Assembly (NCBI GenBank): GCA_023229765.1
Contig: JALNYO010000016.1
Location: 1-64,000 of the forward strand
Source: Syntrophales bacterium
GTDB taxonomy: Bacteria; Desulfobacterota; Syntrophia; Syntrophales; UBA5619
Reading direction: 5' to 3'
DNA length: 64,000 nt
The notes under the pieces are model-generated. The model was not told where the DNA came from and searched no databases. It saw nothing but the letters and a program-made list of their open reading frames with translations. Every line of letters begins with the position of its first letter. The first letter of the stretch is position 1. Below, one piece after another: positions 53,758 to 61,426 of the stretch. The position numbers and the translations under genes are program-made.

Positions 53758-54453
53758 TTATTTCGCAACGATCTCGACCTTTGCCCTTTTGTTGAGCTCG
53801 TCGACCCAGGCTGCCCGGGTCATTCCCTTTTCCTGCGTACCCTTGGCAACGAGTTTGGCAAACAGAATGTCCTTTTCAATCCGATTTTCGAACGCGGCCG
53901 GCGTCACGTCGCGACTTTTAAGAAATGCATCAAAATCCTTATCAGAGAGTTTGAGGCTTTTCTTGACCGCGCTGATTTTGGCCGCGATTTCCTGCGGGGA
54001 CACGGTAATCTTTTCCTTGGCTGCCTCGGTCACCAGTATTTTATCCCGGATTATTTTGTTCAGTATCTGTTTTCTCAAATCCCCCGCGGCCACTTTGCCC
54101 GCTGGGTCGGAATCAGCCTGACCGCTTTTCCCGGTCGCCTTTTTATAGAGGTCTAATTTCTTATCCACCTCCGCGACGGTGATCTTTTCCCCGTTGACGA
54201 TGGCGGCTGTTGAGTTGAGCGGGTTTTGCAGGACGCCGGCAAAGAGCAAGAGCGCCACACTCCCCAAAACCACCAGCAAAACGGCCAGAATCGCATAGAG
54301 CTTTTTCCTGCCCGGCCCTTTCTGATCCTGAGGAGGGAGTGCCATTTCCACTTTTTTCACTCCTCCGCCTTTCACTTCCTTACCGCATGCTCCGCAGACC
54401 GCCACCCCGTTTGCCAAGGCATTCCCGCAGTGGGGACATTCCCAATTTGCCAT
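53758..54453 (-). CDS. Zinc-ribbon, membrane-anchored SurA-N-like protein
   Basis: 231 residues. N-terminal zinc ribbon (CPHCGNALANGVAVCGACG), a linker, one membrane helix (~52-73), then an outside helical domain with VNGEKITVAEVDKKLDLYKK and DKDFDAFLKSRDVTPAAFENRIEKDILFAKLV, the pattern of SurA/PrsA N-terminal chaperone domains. No peptidyl-prolyl isomerase domain is present. It probably binds unfolded envelope proteins. Monocistronic. Confidence 0.75.
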   Translation of the reverse strand: MANWECPHCGNALANGVAVCGACGKEVKGGGVKKVEMALPPQDQKGPGRKKLYAILAVLLVVLGSVALLLFAGVLQNPLNSTAAIVNGEKITVAEVDKKLDLYKKATGKSGQADSDPAGKVAAGDLRKQILNKIIRDKILVTEAAKEKITVSPQEIAAKISAVKKSLKLSDKDFDAFLKSRDVTPAAFENRIEKDILFAKLVAKGTQEKGMTRAAWVDELNKRAKVEIVAK

Positions 54454-54541
54454 TTCTTTTTAACCTCCCGGCATTTTGATCAAAACCTCGGGCGGCCTAT
54501 GCCATAAGCGACCGACAAAGTAAAGGAAAGAAAAACCAAAG

Positions 54542-54838
54542 CTACCTTTCGCTGCTTTGGCGGCGCTGGGCAACCCACTCTTTCAGCGCGGCATCAATGC
54601 GCGCTTGCCAGCCGGGGCCGGTAGTGCGAAAATACTCCAAGACATCACGGCTGTAACGAACGGTGACGGGTTCTTTCGTCGGTCTCTTTTGAGCCCCCCG
54701 CTGCCCCGGCTTTCGTTTCGGAAATACCGCCAAAAGATCCTGCGGCAACACCTCAGCAGCAGGTCGAAAAAGCTTCATATCTTCCTTGGTCAATTCCCGA
54801 ACTTCCCCAGATTTATCGGTCAGCGGTTTCATCTTCAT
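54542..54838 (-). CDS. BrnA-family antitoxin-like protein
   Basis: 98 residues. The C-terminal half matches the BrnA antitoxin fold (PTKEPVTVRYSRDVLEYFR, GWQARIDAALKEWV), a ribbon-helix-helix DNA-binding domain. BrnA normally follows a BrnT ribonuclease toxin; none is here. Its ATG lies two bases after the stop of the ATPase gene, so the two are co-translated. Confidence 0.75.
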   Translation of the reverse strand: MKMKPLTDKSGEVRELTKEDMKLFRPAAEVLPQDLLAVFPKRKPGQRGAQKRPTKEPVTVRYSRDVLEYFRTTGPGWQARIDAALKEWVAQRRQSSER

Positions 54839-54840
54839 AA

Positions 54841-56079
54841 TTATCCAGTCAGCATCAAAAACTCTGCGGCGGGAATCAGAAAACAGTTGTCAGGGAATGC
54901 TTCTGCTCTGTCCAGATCGCGGACGATCTGATAGCAGGGGAGGTTCAGCAGCCGACCAAAATGCCGGATAGCCGGGGTGATCTCCCGCCCGCCTTCTTTT
55001 GCCTCGAAAAGGGCCAGTGGCTTGTTGTCCTTAACCAGCACGAAATCGACTTCCCGTTTCGCCGTGTCGCGGATGTACATGACCTCGAAAATTCCGAGGC
55101 CCGTTTCCGTGAAGCGTGCAGCCATTCTCATGAGACTGACCGCTATGAAGTTCTCAAAACGGGGTCCCGCCTCCTGCAGCATTGACCAGTCGTAGAAGTA
55201 TAGTTTGGGTTCCTTCTTCAGCGAGCGCTGGATCTGCCTGTGCCAGGGCCTGATCGTGAATACCAGATACACCTCCTTTAGAATCTCGAGCCAATTGAGA
55301 ACCGTGCTGTGGTGGCAATTCAAATCCTCCCGCAGGGAATTGACACTCAGGGGCGCCCCGATCTTTGAGGGGAGGAGCTCGACCAGATGTTCGAGTCCCC
55401 GGATATCGGCGATGCGAGTCAGGTCGCGGACATCCTCCTTGGTCAGAAGAGTCTTGTAATCGGTCTGCCAGCGGCGGTGAAACTTCGGCGACGCCTTCAG
55501 GAAAGGTTCCGGAAAACCGCCCAAACGGATCAATTCATCCAAGGCCTCCCGGGGTTTGTCTGTATCGACCTTTCTGACCTCCCGCAGCAGACCGTCGCCA
55601 TTTTCAAGGAGCAGATCGTCGGCCAGAACGAAGGAAAAATCTACCGTCGCCTCGGCCAGCCCCAAAGGGAACATCCGGTACGAAAAGTATCGGCCCACCA
55701 GCGAATCTCCCGACTTTCGATACATTCCCAGACGCGAACTTCCGGTGACCAGAAGCTGGATCTTCTCCCTGTTGGAATCGTAAAATCCTTTGAGAATATC
55801 CCGCCAGTTTTTCTGCTTGTGGATTTCGTCGAACACAATCGGAACGGGTTCGCTTTTGTATCGTTCCTCGACGATGTTTTTGAAAAAGAGCGGATTTCTG
55901 CGGTATTCCGCAATGATGGCAGGATCATCCCAGTTGAAATACATATCACTGCATCCGGCGGAGCTGAGCCAGTTTCGGGCAAAGGTCGTCTTGCCTACCT
56001 GCCGGGGGCCGGTCAGGAAGATCATCTTGTCCGCCGTCATTTCGGGATCGAACAGGTATCTCGCCACCAAACGTTCCAT
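54841..56079 (-). CDS. AAA ATPase with C-terminal DUF4143 domain
   Basis: 412 residues. Walker A TGPRQVGKTT, Walker B VPIVFDEIHKQKNW, sensor VTGSSRLG, and a C-terminal DUF4143 domain with the PD-(D/E)XK-like EVDFVLVKDNKPLALFEAK. Widespread in bacteria and archaea, often linked to mobile or toxin-antitoxin loci; function unknown. Here it is joined to a BrnA-like gene. Confidence 0.88.
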   Translation of the reverse strand: MERLVARYLFDPEMTADKMIFLTGPRQVGKTTFARNWLSSAGCSDMYFNWDDPAIIAEYRRNPLFFKNIVEERYKSEPVPIVFDEIHKQKNWRDILKGFYDSNREKIQLLVTGSSRLGMYRKSGDSLVGRYFSYRMFPLGLAEATVDFSFVLADDLLLENGDGLLREVRKVDTDKPREALDELIRLGGFPEPFLKASPKFHRRWQTDYKTLLTKEDVRDLTRIADIRGLEHLVELLPSKIGAPLSVNSLREDLNCHHSTVLNWLEILKEVYLVFTIRPWHRQIQRSLKKEPKLYFYDWSMLQEAGPRFENFIAVSLMRMAARFTETGLGIFEVMYIRDTAKREVDFVLVKDNKPLALFEAKEGGREITPAIRHFGRLLNLPCYQIVRDLDRAEAFPDNCFLIPAAEFLMLTG

Positions 56080-56223
56080 GGTGATAAAATTTCATACATG
56101 CGAAATAAAATCAAGATATATTTTCATGGTTGCGGAAAAATATCCCGATCTTAAAACCGTGGATGCCGTTCAGATTGCTGCGGCGTTCGTATGAGAAATC
56201 CTGGCATATATCCTCGCAACACG

Positions 56224-56496
56224 TCACTTAAATAAGTCTGAATGTGTCCCGGTTCGTATCAGGAATAAAGTGTTTTCATCATATTTGTAAATTAGCAGCC
56301 AATCTGATTCAATATGGCAATCTCTACAACCATAATAATTTCCTGCCAATTTATGGTCCTGATATATTGAATCCAATTTTTCTCCGTGCCCAAGAGAACG
56401 TATTACGGATTTAAGCTTTTCCATGTCCTTGCCTCTTCTAAGTTGTCTTTCAATGTCTTTCTCAAAAGCGGTACTGGCATGGATTAGCTTCATCAT
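56224..56496 (-). CDS. RelE/YafQ-type toxin
   Basis: 90 residues. RelE-superfamily fold with HASTAFEKDIERQLRRGKD, YQDHKLAGNYYGCRDCHIESDWLLIYKYDENTLFLIRTGTHSDLF. The YafQ-type catalytic residues (His/Asp in the DCHIE.D segment and C-terminal His) are present. A ribosome-dependent mRNA interferase. The ATG overlaps the antitoxin stop (TGATG). Confidence 0.88.
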   Translation of the reverse strand: MMKLIHASTAFEKDIERQLRRGKDMEKLKSVIRSLGHGEKLDSIYQDHKLAGNYYGCRDCHIESDWLLIYKYDENTLFLIRTGTHSDLFK

Positions 56497-56771
56497 CAAA
56501 TACCGAGATGCGTGAATAGTTCTTCTGTATTTTCGAATTGTTTTCCGCCGCCAGCTTCAATTTCTTTCATGGCTGACATGGTTTCGGCATTGGGAATATT
56601 TATTTCAAAAGGCAAACCGTGATGAAGTTCTACTTGCTTGAAGAACAGCGTGATTGCTTGCGTAGTTGACAGGCCTAAAAGATCAAAATATTTCTCCGCG
56701 CTTGTCTTTAATTCCGGTTCAATACGGGCGCGAACCATAGCGCTTTTTATTTTAGCCGCTGTTTTATTCAT
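56496..56771 (-). CDS. RelB/DinJ-type antitoxin
   Basis: 91 residues. Ribbon-helix-helix N-terminus (AMVRARIEPELKTSAEKYFDLLGLSTTQAITLFFKQVELHHGLPFEI), as in DinJ, followed by a toxin-binding tail. It represses its own operon with the toxin. Start chosen at 56771; the frame is open upstream but into the promoter. Confidence 0.9.
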   Translation of the reverse strand: MNKTAAKIKSAMVRARIEPELKTSAEKYFDLLGLSTTQAITLFFKQVELHHGLPFEINIPNAETMSAMKEIEAGGGKQFENTEELFTHLGI

Positions 56772-56795
56772 GATTTTATTTCCCCCTGTGGCAGA

Positions 56796-56824
56796 AATGT
56801 AGCACATACGGGGTACACCGTCAA
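56796..56824 (-). promoter_or_regulatory. Promoter of the toxin-antitoxin operon
   Basis: On the minus strand TTGACG (56824-56819), 17-base spacer, TACATT (56801-56796), 25 bases upstream of the antitoxin start. Confidence 0.6.
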
Positions 56825-56842
56825 ATATTTCTTCAACTTCAA

Positions 56843-56871
56843 TTGACACAACCGCCGACACTGAATATACT
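56843..56871 (+). promoter_or_regulatory. Sigma-70 promoter of clpS
   Basis: TTGACA (56843-56848), 17-base spacer, TATACT (56866-56871); near consensus. Starts 19 bases from the divergent toxin-antitoxin promoter. Confidence 0.75.
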
Positions 56872-56901
56872 ACCAACGATTTAAACGCTGAGGGGAAGAG
56901 G

Positions 56902-57213
56902 ATGCCGGAAGAGACTTTTGGTCGGCCCGAGGAAGATGTGGAAACCGGGCAGGAGGTGCAGGAACCCAAAATGTACCGGGTGCTCCTCCACAACGACGAT
57001 TATACGACGATGGATTTTGTGGTGGAGATTCTCATTGCCGTTTTCCACAAGCCGGCGGCCGAGGCGACCCGGATCATGCTCGACGTGCATAAGAAAGGGA
57101 CGGGCGTCTGCGGTGTTTATACCTACGATATATCCAGAACGCGGGTGGCAATGGTTCATAAGTTGGCCAGAAAGCGGGAGTTTCCGCTGAAGTGTTCCCT
57201 TGATGAGGTCTGA
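56902..57213 (+). CDS. clpS: ATP-dependent Clp protease adaptor ClpS
   Basis: 103 residues. Core YRVLLHNDDYTTMDFVVEIL and the MLDVHKKGTGVCGVYTYDI segment, carrying the residues that hold N-end-rule substrates. The N-terminal tail is acidic. Delivers proteins with destabilising N-terminal residues to ClpAP. ATG with GAGGGGAAGAGG upstream. Confidence 0.95.
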   Translation: MPEETFGRPEEDVETGQEVQEPKMYRVLLHNDDYTTMDFVVEILIAVFHKPAAEATRIMLDVHKKGTGVCGVYTYDISRTRVAMVHKLARKREFPLKCSLDEV

Positions 57214-57234
57214 GCGTTTTTATAGAAATTGGCG

Positions 57235-57254
57235 GGACGCGCTTTGCCGCGTCC
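57235..57254. repeat. GC hairpin, second copy
   Basis: GGACGCG, six bases, CGCGTCC. Same stem and flanks (GCGGGACGCG, CGTCCGG) as at 38785-38804. In the clpS-clpA gap. Confidence 0.6.
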
Positions 57255-57332
57255 GGGGCGGTTGTCTGAAGGGGAAACCATCATAAATCAACAAATTATG
57301 CATGCATTTTTTGGTGCAAGGAGTATTCTTAG

Positions 57333-59621
57333 ATGAAAATAAGTGAAAGCCTCAACCGGATAATCATGGCCGCCTACGCCGAGGCGAATGTCCGAAGGCA
57401 TGATTTCATAACGCCGGAGCACCTTCTTTACGCCTCTCTTTTTTTTGACGAGGGCAAAGAGATCATCGCCGGCTGCGGCGGGGATCCATCCCGCCTGCGC
57501 AAGCTGATCGAAAAGCACCTCGAAGAGACCGGTTCCGTGACAGGGGCGATGAACCGGGCGGCCCAGTCCGTCGGGTTTCAGAACGTCCTGGAGCGGGCCG
57601 CCTGGCATACCACATCCGCGCAGAAAGAGATGCTGGATCTGGGCGACGTGCTGGTTTCCATCCTTGAGGAAAGGGAATCCCACGCCTCCTACTTTCTGCA
57701 GCGGGAGGGGATAAGCCGTCTATCCATCCTTGAATATATCTCCCACGGCATTGCCTCGCCTGCGGGGGCGGAGGAAACGCGACGAGGGGGCGCTGGATCT
57801 CAGCCAGGGGAAAATGCCCAGGAGGACAGGGAAAAGCAGAACAAGTTCCTTCGCTCTTTCACGACGGAACTGGTGGCAAAGGCCCGGGCCGGCGAGATGG
57901 ATCCGCTGGTCGGCAGGGAAGAGGTCCTGCAGCGGACAATCCAGGTTCTCTGCCGGCGCTTCAAGAACAATCCGGTGCACGTCGGCGAACCGGGAGTCGG
58001 AAAAACGGCGATCACCGAGGGGCTGGCCCAGCTTGTCGCAAGCGGGATGGTTCCCCAGAAACTTAAAAATGTGGAAATATATTCGCTTGATATGGGATCG
58101 GTTCTGGCGGGCACCCGTTTTCGCGGTGATTTCGAAGAGCGCCTGAAACGCATCCTCGCCGAGCTGCAGAAAAAGGAAAACGCTGTCCTCTTTATCGATG
58201 AAATCCATAATATTATCGGCGCCGGGGCGGTTTCCAGCGGTTCGCTCGACGCCTCCAACATCCTGAAGCCGGCCCTCGTTTCGGGAAAACTGCGCTGCAT
58301 CGGTTCGACCACCTACGACGAATACCGGAAATATTTCGAAAAAGACGGCGCCCTGTCGCGGCGCTTCCAGAAGGTTGAGGTCCCGGAACCCTCGGTCGAG
58401 GAGACGGTGCGGATACTGGAGGGAATCCGGCAGCGGTATGAGACATACCACCAGGTCTCTTACACGGAGGATGCCCTCCGGATGGCCGCCGAGCTTTCCG
58501 GCCGGTATATCAGCGATCGCCGTCTGCCGGACAAGGCGATCGATGTGATCGACGAGGCGGGCGCCCTGATCTCGATGAACTTTCAGGAGGCCGAAAAGGC
58601 GGCTGAAGCCGCGGCAATCGGCGTCGAGGAGATTGAAAAGGTTGTCGCCCGCATCGCCCGAATACCCGAGCGGACGGTTTCCTCCACGGAGGTGGAAAAA
58701 CTTCGCGATCTCGAAGGTGAGTTGAAGGCCCGGGTTTTTGGGCAGGATGAGGCGGTGACCCGGGTTGTGGAGTCAATCAAGCGGGCGCGGGCGGGTTTCC
58801 GCGAGCCTGATAAGCCGGTTGCTTCGCTGCTCTTTGTGGGACCGACCGGGGTCGGGAAGACCGAACTGGCCCGCCAGCTTGCCTCAATCCTCGGTTTGCC
58901 GCTCTTGCGTTTCGACATGGGCGAGTATCAGGAAAAGCACGCCGTCGCGAAATTCGTCGGGGCCCCTCCCGGATATGTCGGCTATGAAGAGGGCGGGCTC
59001 CTTACCGAATCCATTCGCAAGAACCCGCACGCCGTTCTGCTTCTCGACGAGATCGAGAAGGCGCATGAGGACGTCTTCAACTCGCTGCTTTCGATCATGG
59101 ACTACGCAACCCTGACCGACAACAACGGGAAAAAGGCCGATTTCAGGAATGTCGTTCTCTTGATGACCTCGAACGCCGGCGCGCGGGAGATCGGCCGGCA
59201 GACGATCGGCTTCGAGGGGCAGCCGATCCAGCGCAATGCCGTTTATAAGGCCCTCGAGCGCACCTTTTCGCCGGAATTCCGCAACCGCCTGGATGCCGTC
59301 GTCAACTTCAACGCCCTGAATGATGAGATTGTCCTGCGAATTGTCAAAAAGGCCATCGCCGAATTCTCCGGGCAGCTTGTCGCCAAAAAGGTGCTGTTCA
59401 CGGTTAGCGACGAATGCTATGCCTGGCTTGCCCGTCGGGGTTATTCCGCGGAGTTCGGGGCGAGGGAGATAGCGCGGCTGGTCCAGGAGAAGATCAAGGG
59501 GTTCTTTGTAGAAGAGGTGCTTTTCGGCAGCCTGCGCGAGGGCGGCGAAGCCGTTGCGACGATTGAAAAAGATGATGTCGTAATCAGGGTAACCCATGCC
59601 GGTATATCTCCTGACCGATGA
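57333..59621 (+). CDS. clpA: ATP-dependent Clp protease ATP-binding subunit ClpA
   Basis: 762 residues. ClpN repeats (~1-150), first AAA with Walker A GEPGVGKTA, second AAA with GPTGVGKTEL and no middle coiled-coil, which marks ClpA rather than ClpB. The IGF loop (RQTIGFEG) for ClpP contact is present. Unfolds proteins for ClpP, with ClpS as adaptor. The gene overlaps aat by 26 bases. Confidence 0.96.
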   Translation: MKISESLNRIIMAAYAEANVRRHDFITPEHLLYASLFFDEGKEIIAGCGGDPSRLRKLIEKHLEETGSVTGAMNRAAQSVGFQNVLERAAWHTTSAQKEMLDLGDVLVSILEERESHASYFLQREGISRLSILEYISHGIASPAGAEETRRGGAGSQPGENAQEDREKQNKFLRSFTTELVAKARAGEMDPLVGREEVLQRTIQVLCRRFKNNPVHVGEPGVGKTAITEGLAQLVASGMVPQKLKNVEIYSLDMGSVLAGTRFRGDFEERLKRILAELQKKENAVLFIDEIHNIIGAGAVSSGSLDASNILKPALVSGKLRCIGSTTYDEYRKYFEKDGALSRRFQKVEVPEPSVEETVRILEGIRQRYETYHQVSYTEDALRMAAELSGRYISDRRLPDKAIDVIDEAGALISMNFQEAEKAAEAAAIGVEEIEKVVARIARIPERTVSSTEVEKLRDLEGELKARVFGQDEAVTRVVESIKRARAGFREPDKPVASLLFVGPTGVGKTELARQLASILGLPLLRFDMGEYQEKHAVAKFVGAPPGYVGYEEGGLLTESIRKNPHAVLLLDEIEKAHEDVFNSLLSIMDYATLTDNNGKKADFRNVVLLMTSNAGAREIGRQTIGFEGQPIQRNAVYKALERTFSPEFRNRLDAVVNFNALNDEIVLRIVKKAIAEFSGQLVAKKVLFTVSDECYAWLARRGYSAEFGAREIARLVQEKIKGFFVEEVLFGSLREGGEAVATIEKDDVVIRVTHAGISPDR

Positions 59622-60285
59622 GCCTCTCTTCCCTCCGGTGGAACTCGCTGACCCGGAGGGGCTACTGGCCGTAGGCGGCGATTTGTCGCCCCAGCGGCTT
59701 CTTGCCGCTTATCATGCGGGCATTTTCCCCTGGTACAGCGAAGGCGAGCCGCTCCTCTGGTGGTCGCCGGATCCCCGTTTTGTCCTTTTCCCGGAAGAAC
59801 TGCACGTTTCCCGGAGCATGAGGCAGTTTCTGAAAAAGGGCGTCGTTACGATAACCTTTGACCAGGCGTTCAAGGAGGTGATCTTCGCCTGTGGCAGCCT
59901 GCCGCGTCCCGGGCAGGACGGAACCTGGATCACCACGGAAATCATTGATTCCTATAACAATCTCCACAAACTCGGTTTTGCCCACTCCGTCGAGGCCTGG
60001 GACAGCGAAAAACTGGTCGGAGGCCTCTACGGCGTATCGCTGGGCCGCGTGTTTTTCGGCGAATCGATGTTTTCGGCAATCCCGAACGCCTCAAAGGCTG
60101 CCTTGATCGCGCTTGTTTCTTTTCTGCGCGAGCGGGGGTTTGACCTCATCGATTGTCAGATGGAAACCAGACACCTGGGAAGTCTGGGGGGCCGCCTTGT
60201 TTCCCGGGCAGAATTCTGCCGTATGCTGCAAGCTTCTCTGCGGCATGAGACTTTGCAAAAAAACTGGGGAGAAAGCGAAGCTTGA
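59596..60285 (+). CDS. aat: Leucyl/phenylalanyl-tRNA-protein transferase
   Basis: 229 residues. Family core FPPVELADPEGLLAVGGDLS, YHAGIFPWYSEGEPLLWWSPDPR, and FGESMFSAIPNASKAAL. Adds Leu or Phe to N-terminal Arg or Lys, making N-degrons for ClpS. Start ATG lies inside the end of clpA. The last five codons including the stop (GAAAGCGAAGCTTGA) belong to the 21-bp micro-sequence (60272-60292), so the natural end of the protein was changed. Confidence 0.94.
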   Translation: MPVYLLTDEPLFPPVELADPEGLLAVGGDLSPQRLLAAYHAGIFPWYSEGEPLLWWSPDPRFVLFPEELHVSRSMRQFLKKGVVTITFDQAFKEVIFACGSLPRPGQDGTWITTEIIDSYNNLHKLGFAHSVEAWDSEKLVGGLYGVSLGRVFFGESMFSAIPNASKAALIALVSFLRERGFDLIDCQMETRHLGSLGGRLVSRAEFCRMLQASLRHETLQKNWGESEA

Positions 60286-60292
60286 TGTTCAT
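60272..60292 (+). repeat. 21-bp micro-sequence at the end of aat
   Basis: One change from the MITE-borne form (GCTTGATG for GCTTAATG). No MITE ends nearby. Provides the stop codon TGA of aat. Confidence 0.75.
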
Positions 60293-60468
60293 AAAGCACG
60301 GCATCCTCCGCAGAAGAGGGCAACGTCGCGGGCGTTTTTTCCCCGGAACTTGACTTATTAATTCAGATGGTTTTATATGAGCCACGGAACAACAAAGAGA
60401 CGCGTCAGCGGACCTGACGCGGGAGCGATGTCCGGGGCTGTTGCACTTCTTAGGCGGGGAGGGACTAA

Positions 60469-61410
60469 ATGGGCGAGGGAATATGCGATTACACCAGGTT
60501 TATGGTTGATTTACGGCGTCACATGTGGTTGGAAGGCGTGGAAACAGAGTTGCGCCGGCTTATCTGGCAGATTGCCGTTACCGGAAAGTACATCTCAGCC
60601 AAAATCCATGAGTCCAACAGAAAACTGGCCGGGTTCCAGAACCTCTACGGGGAGGAGCAGCTTTCTCTCGACAGGAGCGCGGATGAAATTCTCAAGATTC
60701 AGCTTCAGTACTCAGGCTTTGTCAGGGAGTACGCCTCCGAGGAGCAGAACAGCGTCATTCCGATAGGCGGCAAGGGAACGGAGCAGTATTTCGTCACGGC
60801 CGATCCGCTGGACGGCTCTTCCTTGGTCGATACCAACCTCGCAATTGGCACCATCATCGGCATCCACAAGGAATCGATGTTTGCCTGCGGCAAGGATACG
60901 ATGGTGGCGGCGCTGTACATAACCTACGGTCCGCTGATTACGATGGTATATTCAGCCGGCAACGGAACCCATGAGTTTGTCCTCAACCGGGAAGGCGAAT
61001 ACGTACTTTCCCAGGCAAATATCAGGATGAAGGAAAAGGGTTCCATCTACAGCCCCGGCGGGATCAGGCGGGATTGTGAAGAGGGTCATGTCAAATATCT
61101 GGAATATCTGGAGGCCGAAGGGTACAAACTGCGCTACAGTGGTGGATTTGTCCCCGACATCAATCAGATACTGATAAAAAAGGGAGGGGTGTTCACCTAC
61201 CCGGCCCTGAAAAAAAACCCCCGTGGCAAACTGCGGATGCTCTTTGAACTTCAGCCGCTGGCCTTCATTGTTGAACAGGCCGGAGGGAGCGCCACCAATG
61301 GCCATGAGGATATCCTCTCGCTGAGGATTGATGATCTCGATCAGCGCTGTCCTGTTTACATCGGCAGCCGCTTCGAGGTTGCCAAGGCGAAGGAATTCCT
61401 GACCGCATAA
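60469..61410 (+). CDS. fbp: Fructose-1,6-bisphosphatase, class I
   Basis: 313 residues. Metal and substrate motifs ADPLDGSSLVDTN (~102-115) and YSGGFVPDINQIL. Dephosphorylates fructose-1,6-bisphosphate in gluconeogenesis. Start ATG with GGGAGGGA. Slightly short for the class, with a compact N-terminus. Confidence 0.94.
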   Translation: MGEGICDYTRFMVDLRRHMWLEGVETELRRLIWQIAVTGKYISAKIHESNRKLAGFQNLYGEEQLSLDRSADEILKIQLQYSGFVREYASEEQNSVIPIGGKGTEQYFVTADPLDGSSLVDTNLAIGTIIGIHKESMFACGKDTMVAALYITYGPLITMVYSAGNGTHEFVLNREGEYVLSQANIRMKEKGSIYSPGGIRRDCEEGHVKYLEYLEAEGYKLRYSGGFVPDINQILIKKGGVFTYPALKKNPRGKLRMLFELQPLAFIVEQAGGSATNGHEDILSLRIDDLDQRCPVYIGSRFEVAKAKEFLTA

Positions 61411-61426
61411 TTTCAGGGCAAAAAAA

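Noticed and set aside
60300..60345. Terminator after aat
   Set aside because: A T-run is present but the stem before it is only about four base pairs.
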